From: Burkholderia pyrrocinia
GTDB taxonomy: Bacteria; Pseudomonadota; Gammaproteobacteria; Burkholderiales; Burkholderiaceae
NCBI RefSeq assembly: GCF_022809715.1
Contig: NZ_CP094459.1
Location: forward strand, 1,178,001 to 1,242,000
DNA length: 64,000 nucleotides
Direction: 5' to 3'
Of this stretch, positions 7,130-14,963 are shown in pieces. The notes beneath the pieces were generated by a model that was not told the origin of the DNA, ran no database searches, and saw only the letters and a list, made by a program, of their open reading frames with translations. Positions within the stretch are counted from its first letter, which is position 1. Every line of letters starts with the position of its first letter. The translations under genes were made by a program, and so were the position numbers.

Positions 7130-8194
7130 ATGGAATTGGAAGTTAATTTTTCGGCAGATTCGGTTAGAGAAGCATTCGAACGGACCATACTAGCTGCGCT
7201 GTCTGTGCCAGCAGTAGAATTAGAGCGGCTTGCGGGCCGAAGCTTGAAAGAGGCTGCGAATGAAACCCGGCTAGCTTTGGGTGGTTTCATCTTGGATGAG
7301 CATCCGTTGCGGGACATCGTGCTGAATGCTTTGCGAGATGTTGAGACGCACGCAAATGCGGTCGACACCTTGTTTGAAAGTAAAGCTTTCCTGCCTCACG
7401 TGCGGCACATTGATGAAGTGGCAACTGCTGTCCAGTTCGTATGCCTAGATCCGGCACGCTATAACGAATTCAACTGGCGCTGGAAAAACTTTGAGGCGAT
7501 CCACGCAATCCGAAATCGTTTGATCAACTTGGATCTGCCTCTGGATGCCCCGCACGAAGCTTGGCTGGATGCGAATTTCGAAACGCTGAAGTTGTATGCG
7601 ACCTCAACGAAAAAGCTTGTGCGCGATCCTACGCTTTGTAAAGACATATGGCGAAAGCTTTTTGGAAATTGGATGTTCTCCGTGTTCTTAAAAGACATGT
7701 ACGCGGCAGTCGGTAGAATCGATTATTATGAAATGACCGAGTACGATTGGAACAGTCAAGCCGTCCATTTTTCACCGATCTCTGATCAGTTTTTTACGAT
7801 GACGACGGAGCACAACACTTACGTTGAAGCTGCGAAGAGTAGCGTGCTGAGGTCAATTCACTCGTTCTATCGAGAGGGTTCCGGGATGGTGGCTGACCGA
7901 GAACGGTTGCGTAAAAGGCATGCAGTCGACATCGCGTCAGATCTTCACAGCATGCTCAGAAATAAGCCTAACTGGTATATGGACCTAGCTAACAAAGGAG
8001 GTCGCTTTGACGAAATTACAAGCTATGTGTTGTCGGGCGGTGTGGACACGGCAGAAGTGATCCAGCTACTCCTCGGCGCAGAGCCGCCGGATCCGTTGGC
8101 AATCGTTTTCGCGTCGTCTACTGAGAGTGCGTCTGATGCGACTGAACCGACCGCAACCGTAACGCCTGTTTCGGAACCGGCAATGCCCAGGTGA
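7130..8194 (+). CDS. Hypothetical protein, large helical, prophage cargo
   Basis: This 354-residue protein starts at the ATG at 7130 (MELEVNFSADSVREAF); the frame is open from 7010, but the upstream part is unlike the rest. It is predicted mainly helical, with a central aromatic-rich block (FNWRWKNFEAIHAIRNRLINL) and a charged helix (REGSGMVADRERLRKRHAVD). The last 35 residues are low-complexity (A, S, T, E, P). There is no membrane segment or known motif. The overall look recalls DUF5677-like proteins, which I state with low confidence. The A+T-rich codons contrast with the core chromosome and point to transfer. It could be a defence gene given the neighbour at 8880, but nothing in it proves that. 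Confidence 0.6.
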   Translation: MELEVNFSADSVREAFERTILAALSVPAVELERLAGRSLKEAANETRLALGGFILDEHPLRDIVLNALRDVETHANAVDTLFESKAFLPHVRHIDEVATAVQFVCLDPARYNEFNWRWKNFEAIHAIRNRLINLDLPLDAPHEAWLDANFETLKLYATSTKKLVRDPTLCKDIWRKLFGNWMFSVFLKDMYAAVGRIDYYEMTEYDWNSQAVHFSPISDQFFTMTTEHNTYVEAAKSSVLRSIHSFYREGSGMVADRERLRKRHAVDIASDLHSMLRNKPNWYMDLANKGGRFDEITSYVLSGGVDTAEVIQLLLGAEPPDPLAIVFASSTESASDATEPTATVTPVSEPAMPR

Positions 8195-8604
8195 CGATCG
8201 AAGGGAAAGAAGCCGAAAGTGCGGGCTGCAGCGGTAGTGAGACGCCGTGCGTATTGCTCGGGAACCGGACGGCGGAGCCGCGAACACGATTCGGCCATAG
8301 CTGATTGTCAAGGACCCGTAGCCGTGGGGAGGCTGCAGTTTTTTGCAGACATCTGCAAACCCGTGTTGGCGGATGGCCGTCCTCACCGATGTCGAATGAG
8401 TCTTCCCGCAACTTCCGCCGCAGCCCGTGGAACGCGACGCGATTACAGGAAGGACCGTTGTACCTCTGAACGCGACGCTCGGGCTGCGATGGGCTGACCG
8501 GCGGGTACGGGTCGGTAGCGGCCCGTCGCCAAAACTATCGGCGTAGGTCTCGGCGCGGCTTTGTGCGTCAGGCCTTGTCAGATAAAGCGCAGGTACTGCT
8601 ACAT

Positions 8605-8686
8605 CACCGGGTACTGCAAGTGGCTTTGCAACCCGGTGGCTAGATCTGAATCCAGAAGCACAAAAGCCCGCTGCGAGCGGGCTTTT
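8605..8686 (+). ncRNA. Candidate structured RNA ending at a terminator
   Basis: CACCGGGT (8605-8612) pairs with ACCCGGTG (8631-8638), enclosing a second stem TGCAA/TTGCA (8615-8619 with 8626-8630). After 26 bases comes a clean rho-independent terminator at 8665-8686. No gene ends just upstream, so the terminator may belong to a small RNA. The 5' end and any promoter are not clear. A terminator for read-through from the gene ending at 8194 is the simple alternative. Confidence 0.3.
8665..8686 (+). terminator. Intrinsic terminator
   Basis: GCCCGCT-GCG-AGCGGGC followed by TTTTT on the plus strand; an AAAA run precedes it, so it may also work in reverse. Confidence 0.7.
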
Positions 8687-8879
8687 TCACGTGCTACAAA
8701 TTTGCTACAGCAAGGGGTGTGAGCCTTGCTGGATAAGCCTTGTGCTTATCATTCCATCCCCTGAACTACGGCGTGGCTCTCTTGGGGTACCTGTCGCAGT
8801 CTATCTGCGAAGCGCTCAAAGGTATAAGTCGACCGAGAAAGAATGAGAGACTAGTGAAATTGCGATAGGCGAGAAATTC

Positions 8880-9788
8880 ATGACATCTTCACAGCCACCC
8901 TTCTCGGCTCGACTCAGAGGCCAGCATAGGCAGGTCGACGCCGACTTTCCTGCTTCGGCGCGGAGCGGGTTACTGCATTTACTGTTTGATCTTGTTGAGC
9001 GTGGATACTTGACCGACTGGACGATAGTTGCGCGCGAGTTACATCGAATCGGCCGGCTGTCAGTGGTTGAGTATATCCCTTCTAATGTGGCTAGTCTGAA
9101 GCAAGCTAGGATCGATGCGGAAGCAGCCCTTGGGGTCCTTGGCTGGGAGAAGGTGTATGACTTCTGCGAGCGATTGCACGGCTACTTGCCTCAAGAAATC
9201 GGACATGAAGACAGTTACGGGAACTACATCGTCGCAATGTCTCGGGGCGATATACAAACGTACATCGCGACCGAGCTTCAACGACTTTTCCTCGAAGAGG
9301 ACCTCGCGTATGAGTTTACTGAAGGAACCGTTCGCAGACGCGGGCGCAAGCATACAGTGGAATTGGCAACTAAGTCGCAAGTGGTGCTTGGCGATCCTCG
9401 GCTATTAGGTGCGCGAAAGCACTTTGATAAATCTCTGCAGTTCTTTCGTCACCCGACACGCCCTGATTACGAGAACGCAGTGAAGGAAGCTGTATGTGCC
9501 GTCGAAGCTGCGGGCAAAGCCCTCTTCCCGATGGCGAAAGCCTCAACATTAGGCGATCTAGTGAAATGGCTCGGATCAACAGCTGACGTCTCGGTTCCGA
9601 AGGCTATCTGCCAGACGATTACCGGTGTTTATGCGTTTAGGAGCGGTGGAGACGGGGTGGGACATGGCGGGGCGAACGGCGGCAAGGCGACGTTAGAAGT
9701 CACCGAGTACCTGTTGGCGCTGTGCGCTTCGCAGATCATTTATTTAGTTGATTTGGAGAATTCTATGGAAGTCGACATTCCTTTCTAA
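8880..9788 (+). CDS. AbiJ-like protein with HEPN-type C-terminus (candidate phage defence)
   Basis: This 302-residue protein has two parts. Residues about 8-130 (PFSARLRGQHRQVDADFP..., then WEKVYDFCERLHGYL) resemble the AbiJ N-terminal domains found in abortive-infection proteins. Residues about 170-300 form a helical region (HFDKSLQFFRHPTRPDYENAVKEA, then ITGVYAFRSGGDGVGHGG) like HEPN-type domains. The R-x7-H arrangement is a variant of the HEPN R-x4-6-H ribonuclease motif, so catalysis is uncertain. It sits at the very end of the prophage next to the attachment site, a common place for superinfection-exclusion or defence genes. The assignment is by eye; the function is an inference. Confidence 0.6.
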   Translation: MTSSQPPFSARLRGQHRQVDADFPASARSGLLHLLFDLVERGYLTDWTIVARELHRIGRLSVVEYIPSNVASLKQARIDAEAALGVLGWEKVYDFCERLHGYLPQEIGHEDSYGNYIVAMSRGDIQTYIATELQRLFLEEDLAYEFTEGTVRRRGRKHTVELATKSQVVLGDPRLLGARKHFDKSLQFFRHPTRPDYENAVKEAVCAVEAAGKALFPMAKASTLGDLVKWLGSTADVSVPKAICQTITGVYAFRSGGDGVGHGGANGGKATLEVTEYLLALCASQIIYLVDLENSMEVDIPF

Positions 9789-9870
9789 AACGGGATCTGC
9801 GGCTCTGCCTTGGTAAGGTGGCTCATGTTGGTGGTTAATATATATAAGTGATTGATTTTGTGTAAGTCGT

Positions 9871-9920
9871 GACGGCCTGCAAAGCCGTTTAGGCCGGTTC
9901 GACTCCGGCTCGCGCCTCCA
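9871..9920 (+). other. tRNA-Cys 3' fragment, probable prophage attachment site (att)
   Basis: An anticodon arm (ACGGC, loop with GCA, GCCGT; 9872-9888), a T arm (GCCGG, loop TTCGACT, CCGGC; 9893-9909), the acceptor strand TCGCGCC, discriminator T and encoded CCA (9918-9920) are all present. The matching 5' acceptor GGCGCGA and the D arm are missing upstream, where the sequence is A+T-rich. The anticodon GCA means cysteine. The fragment is thus the duplicated att core; the intact tRNA-Cys should be at the other prophage end. Confidence 0.8.
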
Positions 9921-9931
9921 GGTAGGAAGAG

Positions 9932-9960
9932 AAAAGCCCCGCTTCGGCGGGGCTTTTCTT
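9932..9960 (+). terminator. Intrinsic terminator after the tRNA fragment
   Basis: AAAAGCCCCGC-TTCG-GCGGGGCTTTT, with further T residues after it. It is probably the original tRNA-Cys terminator, kept with the 3' half. Confidence 0.75.
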
Positions 9961-10232
9961 TTTCCGTCTCGCTTTCGACGGGTTTTGCACCGAGATGGTG
10001 TCCGTCGGCGGGGCGTGGTCCGTCGAATCGCGTCAATCGATTCGCGTGACGCCTTGTCATGGATCGGACAGAAAGTTACTTTGCTGCCCGGGTTTGCCGG
10101 CGGCTCCGACACCGTCGCGCGAGGTTCGCCTTTCGATCAGTTTCGCTCTGCGCTTGCAAATGTGGCTATCCGATTTAGTATGCGGAAAACCATGCGCCGG
10201 CGCGGGCGCACACTTATGCAGTGAGGAGACCC

Positions 10233-11711
10233 ATGCACCCCCGGACGGCAGCCCCTTACTCCATTGTGGCAGTCGGCATCGTGATCGCCTGCGCGCTGAT
10301 GGGCCTGTGCGTGCTGCAACTGTTCCAGAGCCGCCACGACGCACTGGAGCGTGCCAGCGAGACCTCGCGCAATCTCGGCCTGATGGCCGAGCGTGACATC
10401 GAGCGCAACTTCGAGCTCTACGACCTGTCCTTGCAGGCGTTGATTCATGGTCTGCAGCGGCCCGACGTGATGGCTGCTTCGCCGGCCCTGCGGCACGGCG
10501 TGCTGTTCGACAACTCGATGACCGCGCAATTTCTCGGTTCGCAACTGGTGCTCGATGCCGACGGCAACATCATTCTGGATTCGGCCAATCATGTTCCGCG
10601 CAAGGGCAATTTCGCCGATCGCAAGTACTTCACCATTCACCGCGACAATCCGAACGTGGGGCTCTATGTCAGCGATCCGTTCGCGTCGCGCCTGCGCAGG
10701 GGCATGCTCAGCATTGCGCTGTCGCGGCGAATCTCGAATCCGGACGGCTCGTTTGCCGGCGTTGCGCTGATTGCGGTCAACCTCGAATATTTCCACCAGC
10801 TGTTCGCGGGGCTGTCGCTGGGGCAGCATGGGTCGATGTCGCTGATCGGCAAGGATGGCGTCATGGTCATGCGCCAGCCATATGATGTCCGTACCATCGG
10901 CCGCGACATCAGCAAGGCGGTAACCTTTCGACGGTTCGGAGCCGCCCCGGAGGGCTCTTTCTCGGAAACGTCGTCGATCGACGGCGTGCGCCGTCTTTAC
11001 TACTTCAAGCATCTACCGACGCTGCCGCTGATCATCATGGTTGCGGAAGCCGAGCAGGACATCTATGCGGCGTGGCGGCACCGCGCCGTGACGATCGGCG
11101 CGCTGGTGGTGACGTTCGGCGCCGCGTTTATTGCGCTGTCCGTCATGCTCGGCGCGCAACTGCGGCGCCGGATGCGCGCGGAGTCCGAGCTTGTGCTGCT
11201 GGCGCGCACCGACGGTCTCACCGGCCTGAACAATCGCCGCAGCTTTGGCGAAGTGCTGGACCGGGAGTGGCGTCGCGCACGGCGGGCCAGTTCCATTTTC
11301 TCGCTGCTGTTCGTCGACGTTGACCGCTTCAAGGCCTACAACGACATCTATGGCCACCAGGCGGGCGATGACGCGTTGACTGCGGTCGCACGCTGCATCG
11401 GCGAAAACATCCGCCGGCCGGTGGATACGGCGGCCCGCTACGGCGGGGAGGAATTCGTGGTGTTGCTCCCCGATACCCCGCAGACGGGGGCCGCCCAGAT
11501 TGCCGAGCGGATTCGCGCGGCAATCGACAAACTGGCACTCGAGCATGCCGGAAGCGAATACGGGCGCGTCACCGCCAGTATCGGACTGGCGAGTTGGGAG
11601 CCGGATCAGGAGGGGGAGCCGAGTGCCGTGATCAAGGCGGCCGACGAGGCGCTCTACTATGCAAAGGCAACCGGTCGGAACAAGGTCGCTACCTTCCAGC
11701 CCGCGGCTTGA
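10233..11711 (+). CDS. Membrane diguanylate cyclase with dCache-type sensor
   Basis: It makes cyclic di-GMP from two GTP. The 492-residue protein has a membrane helix at about 8-30, a periplasmic sensor domain at about 35-280 of the PDC/dCache type (DADGNIILDSANH, then GLYVSDPFASRLRRGMLSIALSRRI), a second helix at about 284-305 and a GGDEF domain. The active-site motif is GGEEF at about 404-408, an accepted active variant. An RPVD product-inhibition site lies five residues before it, so feedback inhibition is expected. The ATG at 10233 follows GAGGAG closely and is preferred over GTG at 10221. The ligand of the sensor cannot be read from sequence. It is the first chromosomal gene after the prophage. 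Confidence 0.92.
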   Translation: MHPRTAAPYSIVAVGIVIACALMGLCVLQLFQSRHDALERASETSRNLGLMAERDIERNFELYDLSLQALIHGLQRPDVMAASPALRHGVLFDNSMTAQFLGSQLVLDADGNIILDSANHVPRKGNFADRKYFTIHRDNPNVGLYVSDPFASRLRRGMLSIALSRRISNPDGSFAGVALIAVNLEYFHQLFAGLSLGQHGSMSLIGKDGVMVMRQPYDVRTIGRDISKAVTFRRFGAAPEGSFSETSSIDGVRRLYYFKHLPTLPLIIMVAEAEQDIYAAWRHRAVTIGALVVTFGAAFIALSVMLGAQLRRRMRAESELVLLARTDGLTGLNNRRSFGEVLDREWRRARRASSIFSLLFVDVDRFKAYNDIYGHQAGDDALTAVARCIGENIRRPVDTAARYGGEEFVVLLPDTPQTGAAQIAERIRAAIDKLALEHAGSEYGRVTASIGLASWEPDQEGEPSAVIKAADEALYYAKATGRNKVATFQPAA

Positions 11712-11767
11712 CGGAAACCGGACTCCTCGGTGACCTATGGTCTGGCGGCTTCGATAACACAAACGCG

Positions 11768-11801
11768 CCGCTTGGCCGTTGCGGATGCAACGGCCAAGCG
11801 G
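11768..11801. terminator. Strong hairpin between converging genes
   Basis: A perfect 15-bp stem (CCGCTTGGCCGTTGC with its complement) and a 4-base loop lie between the cyclase stop and the GNAT stop. There is no T run, so termination by this element alone is uncertain. Confidence 0.45.
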
Positions 11802-11805
11802 GCGA

Positions 11806-12354
11806 TCAGCCATCCACCGGCTGCGCAGGCGTTTCGAGCTTCAACTGATAGAACGCCGCATCGAGCCAGCGGCCGAACTTGAATCCCGCCTCCGTGATCG
11901 TGCCCGAGTGCACGAATCCCAGTTTCGTATGCAGTGCGATGCTCCCGGCATTGGTCGCATCGATACAGCCGACCAGCACGTGCACCTGCGCTTCGCGCGC
12001 ACGCCGGACCACTTCGCGCAGCAGCAGTTCGCCGAGCCCGCGGCCGCGCTGGTCGCGGTGCACGTAGACGCTGTGTTCCACCGTGTACTTGTACGCGGGG
12101 AACGCGCGGAACGTACCCCAGCTCGCGAAGCCGAGCAGCGTGCCCGACGCGTCCACCGCGCCGACGACCGGAAAACCGCCCGCGCGCTTCGTTGCAAACC
12201 ACGTGACCATCGCTTCCGGCGGGCGCGGCCGGTAGTCGTACAGCGCGGTCGAATTCACGATCGCGTCGTTCAGGATCTCGAGGATGGCCGCTGCGTGCTC
12301 GGCCTCGCTGCAATCGATCAGGCGCACGTCGTCGCGCTGTTTCGGGGAATTCAT
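11806..12354 (-). CDS. GNAT acetyltransferase, phosphinothricin/methionine-sulfone type
   Basis: This 182-residue enzyme transfers acetyl from acetyl-CoA to an amine. The layout matches the Pat/MddA group, which acetylates phosphinothricin, methionine sulfoximine or methionine sulfone: ILNDAIVNSTALYDYRPRP near residues 26-45, the EHSVYVHRDQRGRGLGELLL acetyl-CoA loop near 93-112, and the closing GFVHSGTITEAGFKFGRWLD block. The true substrate is not known from sequence. The start was set at the Met of MNSPKQ, since the longer frame adds an unlikely leader. It is 46 bases after the XRE-cupin regulator gene on the same strand, so the two are probably co-transcribed. Confidence 0.85.
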   Translation of the reverse strand: MNSPKQRDDVRLIDCSEAEHAAAILEILNDAIVNSTALYDYRPRPPEAMVTWFATKRAGGFPVVGAVDASGTLLGFASWGTFRAFPAYKYTVEHSVYVHRDQRGRGLGELLLREVVRRAREAQVHVLVGCIDATNAGSIALHTKLGFVHSGTITEAGFKFGRWLDAAFYQLKLETPAQPVDG

Positions 12355-12400
12355 AACGGCTCCGGTTGGTTTTGAACGGGTTGCGCACACGGTGCGCGCA

Positions 12401-13027
12401 TCACGCGCTCCGCGCGCCGGCCGCGGACGTGGATGCGTCGCAGATCACGACGACATAGCGCGCGGCATGCGACGACGGGTTGCTGAAGATCAGCGGCCGA
12501 TCGAGCCGCATGGCCAGACAGTCGCCTTCGTGAAGTTCGTGAAGCTCGCCGCCGAACGTGACGTCGACGCGGCCGCTGATGATCCATATCTGCTGATGCA
12601 GCGCGCTTTCGCGTCCGCCGCTGTCGTACGCGACGCGCGCGCCGGGCGGGAAATCGACCTCGACGAGCTGGATCGGCGACGGCCAGCCGGGCGGGGACAG
12701 GTTGCGCCGCACATAGCCGGACGCCGGGTCGCGCCATTCGGCCTGCTGCGCGCGCCGTGCCAGCGGCTGCGCGGGCGTGTCGTCCCGGTCGCCGCCGAAC
12801 AGCCCTGCCAGCGACACGCCTAGACCTGCCGCGAGCTTGTCGAGCACGACGGCCGTCGGGCTGGCCGACGCGCGTTCGATGAGCGAGATCATCGAACGGC
12901 TGACGCCGGAGCGCGCGGCCAGCGCATCGAGCGTGTAGCCTCGAGCAGTACGCAGGTCGCGCACGCGCCGGGCGATGCGCTCGTTGATGCCGGTATCGTC
13001 GGCAGCGGTCGTTACGGATTCTTGCAT
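12401..13027 (-). CDS. XRE-family regulator with C-terminal cupin
   Basis: This DNA-binding regulator has 208 residues. An N-terminal helix-turn-helix (about 17-70: RVRDLRTARGYTLDALAARS, then SRSMISLIERASASPT) is followed by a cupin sensor domain (about 110-195: HQQIWIISGRVDVTFGGELHEL). Such XRE-cupin proteins often control nearby metabolic or resistance genes, and the GNAT gene directly downstream is the likely target. The frame is open up to 13393, but the Met at 13027 (MQESVTTAADD) fits the family length. The divergent ParD-like gene starts 150 bases away. The cupin ligand is unknown. Confidence 0.88.
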   Translation of the reverse strand: MQESVTTAADDTGINERIARRVRDLRTARGYTLDALAARSGVSRSMISLIERASASPTAVVLDKLAAGLGVSLAGLFGGDRDDTPAQPLARRAQQAEWRDPASGYVRRNLSPPGWPSPIQLVEVDFPPGARVAYDSGGRESALHQQIWIISGRVDVTFGGELHELHEGDCLAMRLDRPLIFSNPSSHAARYVVVICDASTSAAGARSA

Positions 13028-13177
13028 GATGGATTTATTCTCCAGCAAACTGGAATTCAGTGTCAACGGCGCATTGGCAGCGGCCGACCGATGGCGCGAC
13101 GGCCTTCGAACGCCTTGCCCGGCAGTCACGCGCAGCGTAATATACGAATCGACTACGTTTCGTTTAATTGGGGATAT

Positions 13178-13414
13178 ATGGGCATCATCAAGATTTCCGA
13201 GCACATGCACGAACGGCTGCGCTCGACGAGTACGGCGTTGAGTCGGTCGATCAACGCACAGGCCGAACACTGGCTGCGTGTCGGGATGCTGGCGGAACTC
13301 AATCCGGCGCTGTCGTACGGCGACATCTGCCGGATGCTGATCGAGGCCGAAGCACGGGGCGGCGATGTGGCGCCGGCAGAGCCGGTCGCGCACGGCATCG
13401 AGCAGGTGGCGTAA
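13178..13414 (+). CDS. ParD-like small protein coupled to methionine aminopeptidase
   Basis: This 78-residue protein starts MGIIKISEHMHERLRSTSTA and matches the ParD-like family, which resembles ribbon-helix-helix antitoxins. No ParE toxin lies beside it. Instead, its stop overlaps the start of the methionine aminopeptidase gene as TAATG (13412-13416), so the two are translated together. The same pairing is common in other proteobacteria, which suggests a role tied to the aminopeptidase or its control rather than a toxin-antitoxin pair. That role is an inference. Confidence 0.78.
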   Translation: MGIIKISEHMHERLRSTSTALSRSINAQAEHWLRVGMLAELNPALSYGDICRMLIEAEARGGDVAPAEPVAHGIEQVA

Positions 13415-14220
13415 TGGCGAAGCGCGAAATCCCGATCCGCGGCACCGCAGAAATCGCCAAGTCGCGCGAGGCCGCGAAGCTCGCGTCGCAGGTGCTGGCG
13501 ATGATCGCCGAGCATGTGAAGCCTGGCGTCTCCACCGATGAACTGGACGCGCGCTGCCGCGAATACATCGTCGACATGCTCGGCGCGATACCGGCGAACA
13601 TCGGCTACCACGGCTATCCGAAGACCCTGTGCGCGTCGGTCAACCATGTGGTCTGTCACGGCATTCCATCGTCACGCCCGATGCGCGACGGCGACATCGT
13701 GAACCTCGACATCGCGGTGATCAAGGACGGCTGGTACGGTGATACGAGCCGCATGTATTTCGTCGGCGAGCCGGGCGAACTCGCGCGGCGTCTCGTCGCG
13801 GCAACCTACGAAGCGATGCACGCGGGCATCCGCGCGGTGCGTCCGGGCGCGACGCTGGGCGATGTCGGTTATGCGATCCAGCAGGTCGCGCATCGCGAAG
13901 GGTTCAGCGTGGTCCGCGAGTACTGCGGGCACGGCATCGGCGACGTCTATCACGACGAGCCGCAGGTGCTTCACTACGGCCGTCCGGGCACCGGCGTGCC
14001 GCTGCGGCCGGGGATGATCTTCACGATCGAGCCGATGCTCAACGCGGGCAAGCGCGACACGCGCGTGCTGCCGGACGGCTGGACGGTCGTCACGAAGGAC
14101 CATTCGCTGTCCGCGCAGTGGGAGCACATGGTCGTGGTGACGGAAACGGGCTTCGAGGTGCTGACCGACGATGTGAAGCCGCAGGCATTGGCGGCGCTTT
14201 CCGGCACGCACGCTGCCTGA
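13414..14220 (+). CDS. map: Type I methionine aminopeptidase
   Basis: It removes the starting Met from new proteins when the second residue is small. The 268-residue protein has the pita-bread fold markers: HGYPKTLCASVNHVVCHGIP near residues 69-88, the metal ligands Asp in NLDIAV and GDTSRMY, His in EYCGHGIG, Glu in FTIEPML and Glu in QWEHMVVV. It is full length. The start is the ATG in the TAATG overlap with the ParD-like gene. As bacteria usually keep a main map near rpsB, this may be a second copy; the main one is not in the window. Confidence 0.92.
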   Translation: MAKREIPIRGTAEIAKSREAAKLASQVLAMIAEHVKPGVSTDELDARCREYIVDMLGAIPANIGYHGYPKTLCASVNHVVCHGIPSSRPMRDGDIVNLDIAVIKDGWYGDTSRMYFVGEPGELARRLVAATYEAMHAGIRAVRPGATLGDVGYAIQQVAHREGFSVVREYCGHGIGDVYHDEPQVLHYGRPGTGVPLRPGMIFTIEPMLNAGKRDTRVLPDGWTVVTKDHSLSAQWEHMVVVTETGFEVLTDDVKPQALAALSGTHAA

Positions 14221-14262
14221 CGCGTGCCGTGCGCCGCGTCCGGCGGCGCGGTGGCGCAAATG

Positions 14263-14287
14263 AACGGGTCCCGTTGCGGGGCCCGTT
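14263..14287. terminator. Hairpin terminator between map and msrC
   Basis: AACGGGTCCC pairs with GGGGCCCGTT across a short loop, followed by TC. It lies between two converging genes and can serve both, though the T run is short. Confidence 0.5.
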
Positions 14288-14356
14288 TCGTTCGAGGTCA
14301 CGCGGCGCGATTCACGCGCGACTGCGGTTATCCGCTGCGTGACGCGAGACCGCTGC

Positions 14357-14860
14357 TTAACCGCGCGCCTTCTGCCACGCGTGTTCGACGAACACGCGGC
14401 ACAGCGCTTCCATCCCTTTGCGGTCCTCGTCATCGAAGCGCGCGGCGACCGGACTATCGACGTCCCACACGCCGATCAGCGTGCCGTCGTCGGCCACCAG
14501 CGGCACGACGATTTCCGATTCCGATGCCGCATCGCACGCGATATGGCCGGGGAAGTCATGCACGTCGCGCACGACCTGCGTCTCGCGCGTCTGCGCGGCC
14601 GTGCCGCACACGCCCTTGCCGAGCGCGATCCGCACGCACGCCGGCTTGCCCTGGAACGGCCCGACCACGAGTTCGGTCCCGTCGAAGAAGTAGAAGCCGG
14701 CCCAGTTGAGGCGGTCGAGCGAGTGGTAGACGAGCGCGGAGAAATTCGCCGCGTTCGCGGTCAGGTCGCGTTCGGACTCGACGAGCGCGCGCGCCTGCTC
14801 GACGAGCGTCGCGTATTGATCGGCCTTGGAGGCGGTGGGGTCGTTGGACAGCGTGAACAT
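14357..14860 (-). CDS. msrC: Free methionine-(R)-sulfoxide reductase, GAF type
   Basis: It reduces free methionine-R-sulfoxide, repairing oxidised amino acid with electrons from thioredoxin. The 167-residue protein is one GAF domain with the three conserved cysteines of the fRMsr family at 75, 85 and 109 (GKPACVRIALGKGVCG and HIACD) and the closing VWDVDSP block. The start at 14860 (MFTLSNDPT) gives the normal length; the longer frame to 14986 has an unlikely leader. It sits 103 bases after the LysR gene on the same strand. Confidence 0.9.
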   Translation of the reverse strand: MFTLSNDPTASKADQYATLVEQARALVESERDLTANAANFSALVYHSLDRLNWAGFYFFDGTELVVGPFQGKPACVRIALGKGVCGTAAQTRETQVVRDVHDFPGHIACDAASESEIVVPLVADDGTLIGVWDVDSPVAARFDDEDRKGMEALCRVFVEHAWQKARG

Positions 14861-14963
14861 GGCGGGAAGGCGATAGGGGTTGTGAAAATGCGCGATGCGC
14901 GTCCCGCAGTCTACGGCACGCGCGTACGGTCTGCAGCGCGCGGTTGCGTGTGATACGGCGCGC

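Larger units (their letters stand above)
8195..8879. other. Gap without a convincing gene; holds a candidate small RNA
   Basis: Short open frames exist on both strands here but none has a ribosome site or protein-like composition. The notable content is a long hairpin at 8605-8638 and an intrinsic terminator at 8665-8686, listed separately. The part from 8690 to 8879 is A+T-richer and is the probable promoter region of the next gene. Confidence 0.5.
1..9920. mobile_element. Distal end of a prophage with cargo genes, ending at a tRNA-Cys fragment
   Basis: The segment starts inside a lambda R-like endolysin and continues with spanin genes and a phage-type adenine methylase. It then carries cargo: a T6SS effector set, an SOS-controlled SRAP gene, unknown genes and an AbiJ-like gene. 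It ends at 9871-9920, which matches the anticodon arm, T arm and 3' acceptor strand of a tRNA-Cys but lacks the 5' half. A 3' tRNA fragment is the usual mark left at the far end of an element integrated in a tRNA gene. No integrase is visible, so it is probably at the other end, left of the window. From about 6 kb the genes look less G+C-rich than the core chromosome. The exact left limit is outside the window. Confidence 0.8.
9789..10232. other. Prophage-chromosome junction
   Basis: This gap holds an A+T-rich stretch (9835-9870), the tRNA-Cys fragment (9871-9920) and a terminator (9932-9960). From 9965 to 10232 I see no gene, only the start region of the next CDS. Confidence 0.6.

Noticed and set aside
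8219..8497. Possible small gene after the cargo gene ending at 8194
   Set aside because: It has no ribosome site and an arginine-rich shadow-like composition; several frames are open here by chance.
9835..9920. Complete tRNA-Cys gene
   Set aside because: The D arm and 5' acceptor strand are missing; only the anticodon arm through CCA is present.
12401..13393. Longer version of the XRE-cupin regulator starting at 13393
   Set aside because: The extra N-terminus overlaps the divergent ParD-like gene and has no domain; the Met at 13027 fits the family.
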